NCBI RefSeq assembly: GCF_017982655.1
Contig: NZ_JABXYX010000042.1
Span: 1-57,746, forward strand
Source of the DNA: Brasilonema sp. CT11
Lineage (GTDB): Bacteria; Cyanobacteriota; Cyanobacteriia; Cyanobacteriales; Nostocaceae
Direction: 5' to 3'
Length of the DNA: 57,746 nucleotides
The notes beneath the pieces are model-generated. The model ran no database searches, had not been told where the DNA came from, and saw only the letters and a program-made list of their open reading frames with translations. The translations under genes were made by a program, and so were the position numbers. Shown here piece by piece: positions 47,682 through 55,933 of this stretch; positions within the stretch are counted from its first letter, which is position 1; each line of letters starts with the position of its first letter.

Positions 47682-47701
47682 GTTGTCACCCGTGCATCAT
47701 T
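47682..47701 (+). promoter_or_regulatory. Candidate operator half-site
   Basis: GTTGTCACCCGTGCATCATT, which matches GTTGTCACTGGTGCATTATT in the palindrome at 48151-48189 in 17 of 20 positions. Confidence 0.45.
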
Positions 47702-47713
47702 GGAGTGGTTGAG

Positions 47714-48031
47714 ATGATTGCAGCTAAAACGCCTACTAGAAGACACTGGGAACTGTTTGAGGTTTATAAGGCTAAGGTTGCTGAAAAAATGGAACCCGAA
47801 GAGTTCCTGAAACACTGGGCGGTGAGTTATGAAGAACTTGCCGAATTGTGCGGACGCTCTAAAAGCACGGTAGCTCATTGGTTTTCAAGCGGCTTACATC
47901 GCAGAGAACCAACTGAGGCTGACAAACGCCGCTTGGCAGAAATTCACGCACTCTGGACTCAATTTGAAAACGAACCTGCTCACCTCAGAGAAATCTGGGC
48001 AAGAAAACGCAATCGCAAACACGGAGCCTAA
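47714..48031 (+). CDS. Small helix-turn-helix protein
   Basis: 105 residues. Start set at MIAAKTPTRRH; the upstream in-frame stretch is a non-coding extension. HTH at about 42-65 (YEELAELCGRSKSTVAHWFSSG) resembles plasmid and phage repressors. Basic C-terminus (ARKRNRKHG). A GTTGTCAC-half-site lies 13 bp upstream of the start and a full palindrome of the same sequence downstream, suggesting autoregulation. Confidence 0.7.
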   Translation: MIAAKTPTRRHWELFEVYKAKVAEKMEPEEFLKHWAVSYEELAELCGRSKSTVAHWFSSGLHRREPTEADKRRLAEIHALWTQFENEPAHLREIWARKRNRKHGA

Positions 48032-48036
48032 TCCTG

Positions 48037-48113
48037 AAAAATTGGGCAGGCTTTTTTGGTTGATCGTGTCGCCCCCTAATTAATTCGTAGGGTATGAAGC
48101 CTGCCCAATTTTT
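48037..48113. terminator. Long stem following the HTH gene
   Basis: 17-bp perfect arms AAAAATTGGGCAGGCTT (48037-48053) and AAGCCTGCCCAATTTTT (48097-48113). Likely terminator after the HTH gene; a similar but different stem occurs at 55770-55818. Confidence 0.6.
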
Positions 48114-48150
48114 TGTGGCAAATTCGACACGATACAAAATGTAACGATTA

Positions 48151-48189
48151 GTTGTCACTGGTGCATTATTTAGTTGCACCAGTGACAAC
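48151..48189. promoter_or_regulatory. 15-bp palindrome matching the upstream half-site
   Basis: Arms GTTGTCACTGGTGCA and TGCACCAGTGACAAC with a TTATTTAGT loop, between the HTH gene and the next one. A candidate binding site for the HTH protein. Confidence 0.5.
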
Positions 48190-48237
48190 AGTGGCTTTAT
48201 TTTGTTTACAGTTATTCCCGCTCAACACAGGTGAGCT

Positions 48238-48489
48238 ATGATGATCCAAAGCTTTCTATCCAGTGCCTCTGATCCAAATACACCCGAAGCAAGTCTTGGT
48301 GACTCCCAAACACCAGACAGAGAACCCATCAAACATATGCTGATTGGTTCGCCCAAAGCTGTGAAAAGTACAATTCACTACTTGCAACTCATTGGTTATG
48401 CTGATGCTGTGGCGTGGAGTCCCTTAGTACCAACCCCTAATCCGGGAGAGGTCATGAGCATTATGAGCCGCTCCCTGAAGGTACAGTAG
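48238..48489 (+). CDS. Small hypothetical protein
   Basis: 83 residues after AGGTGAG. Contains a helix-loop (KHMLIGSPKAVKSTIHYLQLIGYADAVAWSPL) seen in short conserved cyanobacterial proteins of unknown function. No other function seen. Confidence 0.55.
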   Translation: MMIQSFLSSASDPNTPEASLGDSQTPDREPIKHMLIGSPKAVKSTIHYLQLIGYADAVAWSPLVPTPNPGEVMSIMSRSLKVQ

Positions 48490-48950
48490 ACACCATGTTT
48501 TCACAAACAAAGGCAGAGGGCGATCGCTTGTCGCCAGTTCCTTATACCCATTGGAAAAATGATTTAACAGATGGAACGCATTAAGCGATTACCAGTAAGT
48601 CTTTCACAATCACGCCAGTTCGCTCTCCTTTCGGAGACGCTGCGCTAACAAGTCGGGAGACCCGGACTGTGCGACTGGCTCCAAAATCTAAAATCCAAAA
48701 TGGTATTACGGAGGGAAACCTTCTGGCTCAACGGACAGTTGCGCGATTGTCGGGAAACCCTACTAGCGCGTCCACACTAAAATGTTGGGTTGAGGCTGCA
48801 GTTCTTGGCAGCTTTGTACCGGGCGCAAGGGATAAGGAAAACAGACTAATCAACCGATTAATTTTTACCCAACAAATTAGACTAGACGCGCTACTACCAA
48901 AAGCGCTGCCTCACCGTAACCCAGTGGCTTCTCTGCCTTGTACATAACTG
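48490..48950. other. Repeat-rich gap without a clear gene
   Basis: Contains ATG frames of fewer than 100 codons that derive from HIP1-type and GGAGACGCTGCGCTAAC-type repeats. A short 29-codon frame at 48495-48584 could be real but has no support. No function is seen. Confidence 0.4.
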
Positions 48951-49007
48951 CCGCCTTTGGCGGCGTGACTCTGAGTCACGCCCTCGTTATAGCCAAGGGC
49001 TATAACG
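48951..49007. repeat. Three adjacent small hairpins
   Basis: CCGCC/GGCGG stem (48951-48963), GGCGTGACTC with GAGTCACGCC (48962-48982), and CGTTATAGCC-AAG-GGCTATAACG (48985-49007) in a row, just below the next gene's end. Confidence 0.75.
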
Positions 49008-49017
49008 GGGGAGAACG

Positions 49018-49659
49018 TCACTCCTGTTGTTGCCATTCTTCGGACCACTCTGCTTCCCAGGATTGCTCATTATATATTTTGGTTGCTTGGGACATCTTTA
49101 AGGAATGTGCTTTACCAACATATTTTCTTGGTTGCCAACCAATATTTGAGTATTCTCCGTACAGATGTCTCACCGCATTTAAAGAGTCGTTGATAACTGG
49201 AATATCTAAGTCTAAATGTTTTCGCATTTGAACTCCCAGTCTTATTGCTTCCATTTCATAATTTTGAAAGCAATATTCCTCAAGTTCAGGCGTAGAAATT
49301 ATTAAAACTCTTGCCCAAGCATGATTTTTATAAACGGCTTTAGCAACTACTACATTTATTTCTTTAGGTGTCCAGTCATAGGTCTCTAAAAACTTTTCGA
49401 CAGCTCCTTCATCATCTAAATCCACATCTACATCAAATTCAGCAAATAAGTCAGAAATATCAGCCCCTTCCCAATAGGATGCATACCAATCTCGAATTTC
49501 TTCAGGACTAAAAAATTTACAAGTTTCCTCAAAAGAAATTTTCTCCCACCCAGCATCTGTTATGATTGCATCACCAGTTGGGGTGATGAACAAATCTTTT
49601 GACTTCATTACCCAAGGGAAGCTTGTTTTCTTAGATTTCTTCTTCTTCTTAGCTATCAT
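49018..49659 (-). CDS. Hypothetical acidic protein
   Basis: 213 residues, with a Lys-rich N-terminus (MIAKKKKKSKK) followed by an acidic body (DVDVDLDDEGAVEKF, EWSEEWQQQE). No family recognised. Flanked by the hairpin cluster at its 3' end. The following 49660-50062 region has no gene. Confidence 0.5.
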   Translation of the reverse strand: MIAKKKKKSKKTSFPWVMKSKDLFITPTGDAIITDAGWEKISFEETCKFFSPEEIRDWYASYWEGADISDLFAEFDVDVDLDDEGAVEKFLETYDWTPKEINVVVAKAVYKNHAWARVLIISTPELEEYCFQNYEMEAIRLGVQMRKHLDLDIPVINDSLNAVRHLYGEYSNIGWQPRKYVGKAHSLKMSQATKIYNEQSWEAEWSEEWQQQE

Positions 49660-50062
49660 GAAAGCATTTATTTATCTTCATCTCAGTCTAAATCTTAGTT
49701 CCCGCAACTAGTGTGGAATTCTTCGGGATTAAAACGTTGAAACTTAGGAAGGACAAAACAAATGACGAGTAATGTAAAGCGTGAAACTCAGGTGTAATGG
49801 CGCAACAAAGCGCACTGGTTGTAGATTAGAACATGGGTGTATGGAAGTGGACTGTATAAGCTGGAGCCAAAGGAATTAGGTGACGCCATTGCCAAAATAC
49901 CGCTATCGTTTTAGAACCGTTCATTCAAAACAGGACAAATAGGGACAGTGCCTAATGAACCTTTAGTTAAGGTTAACAAACCAGGTCAACAGGTGTGCGC
50001 CCTATACCGAAATGTCGGGCGCGAGAAGCACTTTTAGAACTTTGATTTTCTAGAGATCAAGT

Positions 50063-50368
50063 TTAATTTTTAATTGACAATTCAATTTCCAACTGACCTG
50101 GGGAGATATTTCCCCGTCCAAATCGATGATAGTAGAGGTGACAGCTGCTGCACAAAGGCGCAAGATTCTCTATTCGATTATCGGCTGGATTTAAGTTCCA
50201 ATGATGAACTTGAAGAGTATAAGCTCTGCGTTGAGATAAAGTCCAATCAGGAGTTTTTTCTCCTGGTTTTAAGCAAAGTCTACCGCATTTTTGACAACAC
50301 CACCCGACTGATTCCTTCAGTTGGGTGGCTATTTCTTTCCAATTAGATGGATACCGACTCCTGCTCAT
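50063..50368 (-). CDS. HNH endonuclease-like protein
   Basis: 101 residues. CxxC pair (CCQKCGRLC), LQVHHWNLNPADNRIENLAPLCSSCHLYYHRF with the HH...N...H pattern and a second CxxC (CSSC), typical of the HNH domain with structural zinc. Could be a homing, restriction or phage-packaging type nuclease; the family is not resolved. Confidence 0.85.
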   Translation of the reverse strand: MSRSRYPSNWKEIATQLKESVGWCCQKCGRLCLKPGEKTPDWTLSQRRAYTLQVHHWNLNPADNRIENLAPLCSSCHLYYHRFGRGNISPGQLEIELSIKN

Positions 50369-50499
50369 TGTTGTGTCAAATTATATACAAATCATGTTGT
50401 GGAAACTTGATTAATTTTATCTTATTGAATATATTGTGTAGAATCTCCGCAAGTTTGGCATATCTCAGCCAGCGTGTACCATGTTACAATCAGCTTGTC

Positions 50500-50517
50500 G
50501 ATATCAAAATTGATATC
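50500..50517. promoter_or_regulatory. GATATC palindrome at the gene start
   Basis: GATATCAA-AA-TTGATATC, perfect 8-bp arms, 2 bp before the start codon of the next gene. A second GATATC-type palindrome lies inside the gene at 50663-50682 (CGATATCA-ATAA-TGATATCG). Possible autoregulatory operators. Confidence 0.5.
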
Positions 50518-50519
50518 AA

Positions 50520-51080
50520 ATGCCAGACCAAAAATCCCCACCAAGCGAGATGATTCGTGTGCCCGTTCCACTCATTGGGGTGGTTCGGCGACTCTCAAAA
50601 CTACACAGGCAGGGTCATACAATTGCCTTGCTGCAAGCCTTAGAGGAACTAATGTCAAATTTCGATATCAATAATGATATCGATGTGACAGCAGGCGAGA
50701 AATCAGTCAAACAGCTAGAGGAGAAGCTCTTGAAACTGGAATCCCATCTTGCAGCTCTTGGCTCTTCGGTAGAAACAAAACTAGAAGTTATCACGTTGAA
50801 ACTAGAGTTAATCGAACGGTCTATCGCCTCTGGAAAATTAGGTCACAACACTAAACCGCGAAGATTTGCGTATCCCTACCAACAAACACAAGTTGAACTA
50901 CAGCCCAGGACAAACGAAAGTCTCGCTCAAAGACTTGGTGTCACCCCTCAAGGTCTTGTTGCTGAAAGAGAAAACAAGAGCGTCAAAGAATTTTTGAGTT
51001 GGTCCCGTAACCGCGACCCAATGAGTGTTGCTTGGGAATGGAAGGCAAGAGACGGACTATACCACCCCTTTCAAGGGTAG
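50520..51080 (+). CDS. Hypothetical coiled-coil protein
   Basis: 186 residues. N-terminal basic segment (RVPVPLIGVVRRLSKLHRQGHTIALLQALEELM), a coiled coil at about 60-110 (LEEKLLKLESHLAALGSSVETKLEVITLKLELIERSI), and a C-terminal segment with NRDPMSVAWEWKARDGLY. Its final codons, FQG, fall in the first bases of MITE copy 2, so the C-terminus may have changed with the insertion. Flanked by GATATC palindromes upstream and inside. Not recognised. Confidence 0.55.
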   Translation: MPDQKSPPSEMIRVPVPLIGVVRRLSKLHRQGHTIALLQALEELMSNFDINNDIDVTAGEKSVKQLEEKLLKLESHLAALGSSVETKLEVITLKLELIERSIASGKLGHNTKPRRFAYPYQQTQVELQPRTNESLAQRLGVTPQGLVAERENKSVKEFLSWSRNRDPMSVAWEWKARDGLYHPFQG

Positions 51081-51209
51081 GTTTTTTGGAATCTCGAAAA
51101 TAGTTGAGAAAATTCTCAGGTATTTAACGTAGTTTGGTCGTTTCAGGATTTAAGGGTCGGCTGAAATCGTCAAAAAATGACCAAATCCAAAATACCTACC
51201 TTTGTAAGG
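51067..51209 (+). mobile_element. MITE copy 2
   Basis: 143 bp. Ends CCTTTCAAGGGTAGGTTTTT and, read inward from the other side, CCTTACAAAGGTAGGTATTT. Same orientation as the copy at 1-126. No clear target duplication. Left boundary of the RT-Cas1 segment. Confidence 0.85.
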
Positions 51210-51396
51210 GGCTTCCTACAGGGTAGCAATCTCCAGCCCTTGCGATTGCTTCACTACACTTCGTTGCGCTCGCTGCGGACATATCACAAGTAATTTGCCG
51301 GACATGATATGAGGCAACTCCGTTAGACAACGTCAACCAAGATTCCCACGCCTTCAAGCCGTGGGAATGTCAACTAAAATCTAAAATCCAGAATCT

Positions 51397-52524
51397 TTAA
51401 CCTGCCCTCAGAAAAGATTCATAGGGAACCCCAGATAATAAACAACGTTTATATCTTCTCACTTGCAACTGAATTGCATGTCTGTATGTAACAGGAGAAA
51501 TTAAATCTGGATGAGAAATTTCTTCATTCATCCGATTTTCAAACTTTTTCAAAAAAACTTTCCGTGCAGATTGACTTAAATACATCCCTCCCGTACTTGC
51601 AACTACATCAAAATCTTTAGGTTTAAATTCACCATTATTAATAATTTTTAAAATCAAACTATCAACAATAGGGGAACGAAATTCCTCCATTAAATCGAAG
51701 GCTAAATATGGCTTTTGCCTCTCTCCATAGTGAAAATTACCAATATATGGAGAAAGTCCCTCTGCAATAATAAAACTTAACATATTATTAAATAGAAGCG
51801 TATAACCAAAACTCAATAATGAATTTATCTCATCAATGGGAGGTTGACGAAATCTCTGGGAAAAACTAAAAGCAGAATTAGTAATCAACTTCCCAAAAGC
51901 TGGGAAATATCTAGCTGCGGTCATCCCTTCATAACCACGCAATGAATCCAAATTATCTACATATTCTAAGGCATCAATATCTTGATTAATGCCATATATA
52001 GCCTTTTCTACATCTTCTAGTTTGCGTTTACGATTAAATCGCATTAGTAGCTGCTTAGAATTCATTAACTTCCCTAAAACAATAGCTTTTGAGACGCTTA
52101 ATTGAAAATAATTATCATTGCGTTTCTCAATTTGGATTAATTGATTATCTAAATTAGTTGATTCTTCACTCCATAAATGACCGTGATATTGACCACTTTG
52201 ACTGAGAAATAAGACAGGTATTTGTTCTTGTAAACAAACTTGAATCACGGGAGTTGATAGTTGAATGTTGCCAAAAACGAGAATTTGCTGCACTTCTCTA
52301 ATGGGAACTTCTAGCTTAGGCTTTTCTGAGACGTGAATGATAAAGCGTTGATAGTCTTTATAGATATTTGTCCCTTGTTCAATCAGATAAATAGCTGCCA
52401 TTTCTCGATGCCAAATATTTTTTTGAAAAGGACTGTTCTCCTCTTCGGTTTGAGGAGGTGATTCTGTTTCTATTTCTGCAAGAAAAGGTTGATGTAGAGT
52501 CGCAATACTTCTCAAAGATGCCAT
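51397..52524 (-). CDS. cas1: CRISPR-associated integrase Cas1 (orphan, RT-associated type)
   Basis: The Cas1 integrase that inserts spacers. Catalytic Glu in LRGYEGMTAARYFPAFG, His in GNFHYGERQ and Asp in LAFDLMEEFRSP are all present, so the domain is intact. The N-terminal 60 residues (after MASLRS) are an atypical extension with a Pro/Glu-rich stretch. The same reading frame stays open upstream for 59 further codons to the A9 run at 52701-52709, where it would join the reverse-transcriptase remnant. This is the architecture of RT-Cas1 fusions of type III systems in cyanobacteria. No cas2, no effector and no CRISPR array is in the window. Confidence 0.93.
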   Translation of the reverse strand: MASLRSIATLHQPFLAEIETESPPQTEEENSPFQKNIWHREMAAIYLIEQGTNIYKDYQRFIIHVSEKPKLEVPIREVQQILVFGNIQLSTPVIQVCLQEQIPVLFLSQSGQYHGHLWSEESTNLDNQLIQIEKRNDNYFQLSVSKAIVLGKLMNSKQLLMRFNRKRKLEDVEKAIYGINQDIDALEYVDNLDSLRGYEGMTAARYFPAFGKLITNSAFSFSQRFRQPPIDEINSLLSFGYTLLFNNMLSFIIAEGLSPYIGNFHYGERQKPYLAFDLMEEFRSPIVDSLILKIINNGEFKPKDFDVVASTGGMYLSQSARKVFLKKFENRMNEEISHPDLISPVTYRHAIQLQVRRYKRCLLSGVPYESFLRAG

Positions 52525-52679
52525 ATCCTCGTTCCCAGACTCTAGCTTAGGAACAACTTCAGAGACGTTCTGCTTCTCGTCACTTGGAGGTGAAACCTCC
52601 CAAACTGCGTTCTCATACTCTGCGTGAGAAGAAGGTGAAACAGCATTTAATACTACGATATCTTCCTTAATTTCCTGGC

Positions 52680-53072
52680 TTACTTCCGTAGGTTTTGGAC
52701 TTTTTTTTTACCGCTCTTTTGAGCTTTCTTTTGTTTTTCGATAGCAGATTTCAGCTTTCCCTCGTCAACATTCACAGGAAAAATCGCATTTTCTAAAAAA
52801 CCATGACCTAAAAACCGAAAACCATGCTCAAAATTAGTAATTTGGGTTTTCTCAGTATTTTTTTTAGGAATAATCACTTGCTTACAAGGATGAGGTTGAT
52901 AAGTGCCATGAGCAACAGTATCTCGCAATTTATAAATATTGAGCGTTTGATTTCTAGCAAAATTATCAATAGTTTCCCCATCCACACCTGCACAACCTCG
53001 ATTTTCTGCCACCTTTTCCCAAGCACGTTGAAAATTACTCAAATCGAGAAATTCGTTAACGATTCTAGTCAT
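52680..53072 (-). pseudogene. Reverse transcriptase remnant, RT part of RT-Cas1
   Basis: 130 codons. Begins MTRIVNEFLDLSNFQRAWEK, then GCAGVDGETIDNF (motif 0/1 of retron/group II-like RTs) and YQPHPCKQVIIPKKN. The frame then jumps to EKTQITNFEHGFRFLGHGF, which belongs to the end of the RT thumb region. About 200 residues with the YADD catalytic site are deleted in frame. This is a non-functional RT, or a remnant structural segment. Upstream 53073-53438 shows no further gene. Confidence 0.85.
52701..52709 (-). promoter_or_regulatory. A9 slippery run at the RT-Cas1 junction
   Basis: The minus-strand GGT-AAA-AAA-AAA-GTC reads into a stop after LRK in the RT frame. One extra A (or a -1 slip) would continue into the cas1 frame as ...GKKKSPKPTEVSQEIK. 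The run could be a transcriptional slippage site or simply a recent indel. Confidence 0.6.
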
Positions 53073-53429
53073 ATAAACTTTGAATCACATTTATTTTTGA
53101 ATATAGTTCCTACTTGGAAAAGGTACTTTCCGATAAATAGTGCAGGAAGGCTGAAAGGGCGACAAAATAGCCTGATAAGCTTATGAAATAAAGCGTGTAG
53201 CAATCTATAGTTAAAAAAATATACCTATCTTTGTCAATTAAGAGAACCCTTCGGGTTCGCCACTTTCTTCAAGCTGGGGAACTCGTCCAACGCAGTGACT
53301 CACCAGTTCATAAATAGCTTAAGCTCAAGCATTGGTGACAGATTAAAGTCATAATGCATTTGTCAATATAAGTAGCCATCATGAACTGCGTACACCCTAT
53401 GGCTAACGCCACGCCTTACGGCTATCGGG

Positions 53430-53590
53430 GAAGACCTCCCTTACAAAGGTAGGTATTTTGGATTTGGTCATTTTTTGACGATTTCAGCCGACCCTTAAAT
53501 CCTGAAACGACCAAACTACGTTAAATACCTGAGAATTTTCTCAACTATTTTCGAGATTCCAAAAAACCTACCCTTGAAAGGGAAGACCTC
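53430..53590 (-). mobile_element. MITE copy 3 with 9-bp target duplication
   Basis: Element at 53439-53581, inverted relative to copies 1 and 2, with terminal repeats CCTTACAAAGG and CCTTGAAAGG (complement). The 9 bp GAAGACCTC directly flank it on both sides (53430-53438 and 53582-53590), showing that it moved by transposition and identifying its true ends. No coding capacity; needs a transposase in trans. Confidence 0.9.
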
Positions 53591-53800
53591 CGGTCTCGCT
53601 GCGCTAACGGCAGTTGCTAACTCCTGCGGAGACGTTCTTGCAACAAGTCGGGAAACCCGGACGCCAGATACCAAGTGAGGGAAACCCTCATCAAGTACTG
53701 GCTCCCCAACGCACTGCCTCACCAGAACACATGAAAAGACCTCTTAGCCTGTTCCCTGTTCCTTATTTTCAAATCAGGTAGGCACGATTAAACCGAACTA
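53591..53800. other. Repeat-rich gap without a gene
   Basis: Short repeats of the CGCTGCGCTAAC and CGGGAAACCCGGACG kinds, as at 48640-48660. A 68-codon minus-strand frame here is a translation of the repeats and MITE. Confidence 0.5.
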
Positions 53801-53807
53801 TATTAAC

Positions 53808-53847
53808 CCTTCGGCTTCGCTCAGCTTTAGCCCTGAGCGAAGCCGAA
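53808..53847. repeat. 16-bp palindromic hairpin
   Basis: CTTCGGCTTCGCTCAG and CTGAGCGAAGCCGAAG around CTTTAGCC, perfect arms; a typical cyanobacterial palindromic repeat. Confidence 0.75.
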
Positions 53848-53942
53848 GCTTTAACTTATGTAAAGCGCCATAAACGCTTTAAAATAGGCTTTTAAGCAAT
53901 TTACATTTCTTAATCTAGTTGTATTTTTTAGCGCTCACCTAC

Positions 53943-54008
53943 TTACCTATTGATGGAAGTGTCTACGACAAACTCAAGTGCTTCCGTCGCTGCTGTTTGT
54001 AATTGTAA
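53943..54008 (-). pseudogene. VapC N-terminal relic
   Basis: After the VapB stop, the minus-strand frame reads LEFVVDTSINR and then stops. FVVDTS is the first acidic motif of PIN toxins. The rest of the toxin is absent. Confidence 0.4.
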
Positions 54009-54176
54009 TCAGAGTCGTAGTCTATTGTCCCAAACAAATCCAGCACCTTTAATTGCTTGCAACGTTGCACATATTCGCGCTGCGGCTTCTTCGACCACAT
54101 CATGTTCAGTTTGTTGATTACCAAGAGCTAGAGCTTCTTGGATTAAAGCTTCGTCGATTTGGAGATTAATTGCCAT
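54009..54176 (-). CDS. VapB-like antitoxin
   Basis: 55 residues, MAINLQIDEALIQEALALGNQQTEHDVVEEAAARI, similar to the DNA-binding start of VapB antitoxins. The C-terminus lacks the usual toxin-neutralising tail. Its cognate toxin is only a short relic. Probably an inactive or solitary antitoxin. Confidence 0.6.
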   Translation of the reverse strand: MAINLQIDEALIQEALALGNQQTEHDVVEEAAARICATLQAIKGAGFVWDNRLRL

Positions 54177-54354
54177 GCATTTTTATTGGACAAAGTGTTC
54201 CCAAATTAAAATTTTACCAGCTACATTTGTGTAGTGACTGTCTTCGACTGGTGTAATGGTCAAGCGTTGTTGTCAGCGTTTCATAGTAATCAAAAAAAAC
54301 TAGAGTCGGGTGTGCTTCCCAACTCTAGTGCTACATTTTTGGTTGTCTTTAGTA

Positions 54355-55338
54355 TTAGAAGGGATTTTGTGCTATTGAATTCAATTCAGTTACCTCTTGG
54401 GACTTTTTAGTGATATTTACAACTTTTACTCCTTCAATTTCACCTTCTGGGTCGAGACCATATTCCTTAAAAAAAGCTTCTCTTGAAGTCTCTTTTGCAA
54501 AGCGGGACTGCTTGTGGCGCTTTTGAGAACTACCAGTTGTGGGATGTGAACTCACTTTTACTTCTTTTGATACTGAGTTCGATTCAGTCAATTTTTCAGT
54601 CTGCTTGTGGATAATTTTAACGATTTCTGAGTTGCCTGTAGGAGTTTTAACTTTAATATCTAAGTTAGTTAATTCATTCTCTTCATCGTCACAAGAGTCT
54701 TCATCTGTGTCCTTTACATATTGTTTGGATATAAGCGTTTCTGCGTGTTCAAGACTAACTCTTTCCTCAATGGCATCTGCAACATCTTCCTTCTCCTTAC
54801 GGTTCCAGTTTCGCAATGCTTCCTTGACCTGTTCAGTTGCTTTCATTCGAGAGGATTTGTTCACTAATAAGTCAGCAAATTGTTCAGCAAAGAATTCCAA
54901 GATTTCTTGTGTCCGTTCCAGCAATAAGTCTATTTCTCCCTTTCCACGGACGTTGATTTCAGTGTCTAATTCAATTTCTACTTCCGGAATGGAGATAATC
55001 CCATTTCCAAAGCTCTCCCAGTACATTTTGATAAATTCTTCCCATTCGGGCTTCCAGACTTCAGCAAAGCGGCGTTCCTCATCGTAGGTAGCTCTCATCC
55101 ATTCCCCAGTGGCATTAAATTTACCTTTGCAGATTTGATAATCTTGATAAGCTCCTGATTCGTAATGGTCTGCTTTGATTTCCATCTTTCGTAAGCCCCA
55201 CCACAGTTTCAATCCACCGTAATAGTAAGCATTGAATTCATAACGAAGCTTTTTGATAGTAGCTTCAATTTCTCTTGATTTCTTAGCGACTAGTAAACAT
55301 TTAGGATCGTATTTGCGGGTAAGGTTTGGTTTAGGCAT
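54355..55338 (-). CDS. Hypothetical protein
   Basis: 327 residues after start adjustment: MPKPNLTRK is preceded by AAGGAG at 7 nt; an 8-residue longer version lacks this. Charged and mostly helical with aromatic-rich parts (YYYGGLKLWWGLRK, WKPEWEEFIKMYW) and an acidic C-terminal half. No family recognised; leads the last minus-strand group. Confidence 0.5.
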   Translation of the reverse strand: MPKPNLTRKYDPKCLLVAKKSREIEATIKKLRYEFNAYYYGGLKLWWGLRKMEIKADHYESGAYQDYQICKGKFNATGEWMRATYDEERRFAEVWKPEWEEFIKMYWESFGNGIISIPEVEIELDTEINVRGKGEIDLLLERTQEILEFFAEQFADLLVNKSSRMKATEQVKEALRNWNRKEKEDVADAIEERVSLEHAETLISKQYVKDTDEDSCDDEENELTNLDIKVKTPTGNSEIVKIIHKQTEKLTESNSVSKEVKVSSHPTTGSSQKRHKQSRFAKETSREAFFKEYGLDPEGEIEGVKVVNITKKSQEVTELNSIAQNPF

Positions 55339-55640
55339 TTCAGTTCTCCTTGATATTTTCAACCGAATTAAACAATTGATTTTTCACCCCCATTTATTAC
55401 TTTTTATTTTTTTTACTTTTTCTTCTAATGGGATGAAAAAGCCCCCAGAAATCAAATGCTTCCAAGGGCAGTAAGTTATGTAAAATGGGTTACTCCAGAG
55501 AGCAGTGCATTCCAAGCCAAAGCAGTAAGGAGATTGCACTTGTTTCTTCTTGAACAGTTGTGCCACAGCAGCAACTTTTAGCCACAGCTTCTTACTGCTG
55601 CTGACGCTGGGGGTTTACGGGGAGAAGCCTTGACGCAAGC

Positions 55641-55818
55641 GTGCGGTCGAAATCGCTACAGAGATTTCGAGTACCGCACTTTGCGCGGCAAGCGAGTGGG
55701 GCGAACGTGGAATAAATGCCCTACAGGGTGTTTATGCCGCGAAAGTCGCCCTACGACTCTTGCCGTCTGAAAAATTGGGTGAGGTGTTTTTGTTCAAGAC
55801 GACACCTACCCAATTTTT
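55641..55818. repeat. Hairpin-rich gap between minus-strand genes
   Basis: Stem GTGCGGT...ACCGCAC (55641-55679) and a long stem AAAAATTGGGT(g)AGGTGT with its complement (55770-55818, one bulge). The rest of 55339-55933 shows no gene. Confidence 0.55.
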
Positions 55819-55933
55819 CATGACCAAGGCTTCGCCCCGTATAATGAAGAACCCAGCAGCACGCCTGGGAGTGTGAGGGGTGGCGCGAACGCCCTCACAT
55901 ATTGTTTAAGTGCGTGTCAGCGCAACCATTTCT

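Noticed and set aside
47615-47713. N-terminal extension of the HTH protein
   Set aside because: The 33 extra residues are unlike a protein and cover the candidate operator half-site; the start at 47714 is preferred.
48669-48947. 92-codon plus-strand frame
   Set aside because: Lies in repeat-rich DNA, with no motif and no RBS.
49730-50062. Possible group II intron fragment (GTGCGCCCTATACCGAAA near 49995)
   Set aside because: The 5' end looks intron-like, but no domain V or other conserved domain was found, and the resemblance is too short.
53073-53440. Possible CRISPR array next to cas1
   Set aside because: No regularly spaced 25-40 bp repeats on either side of cas1.
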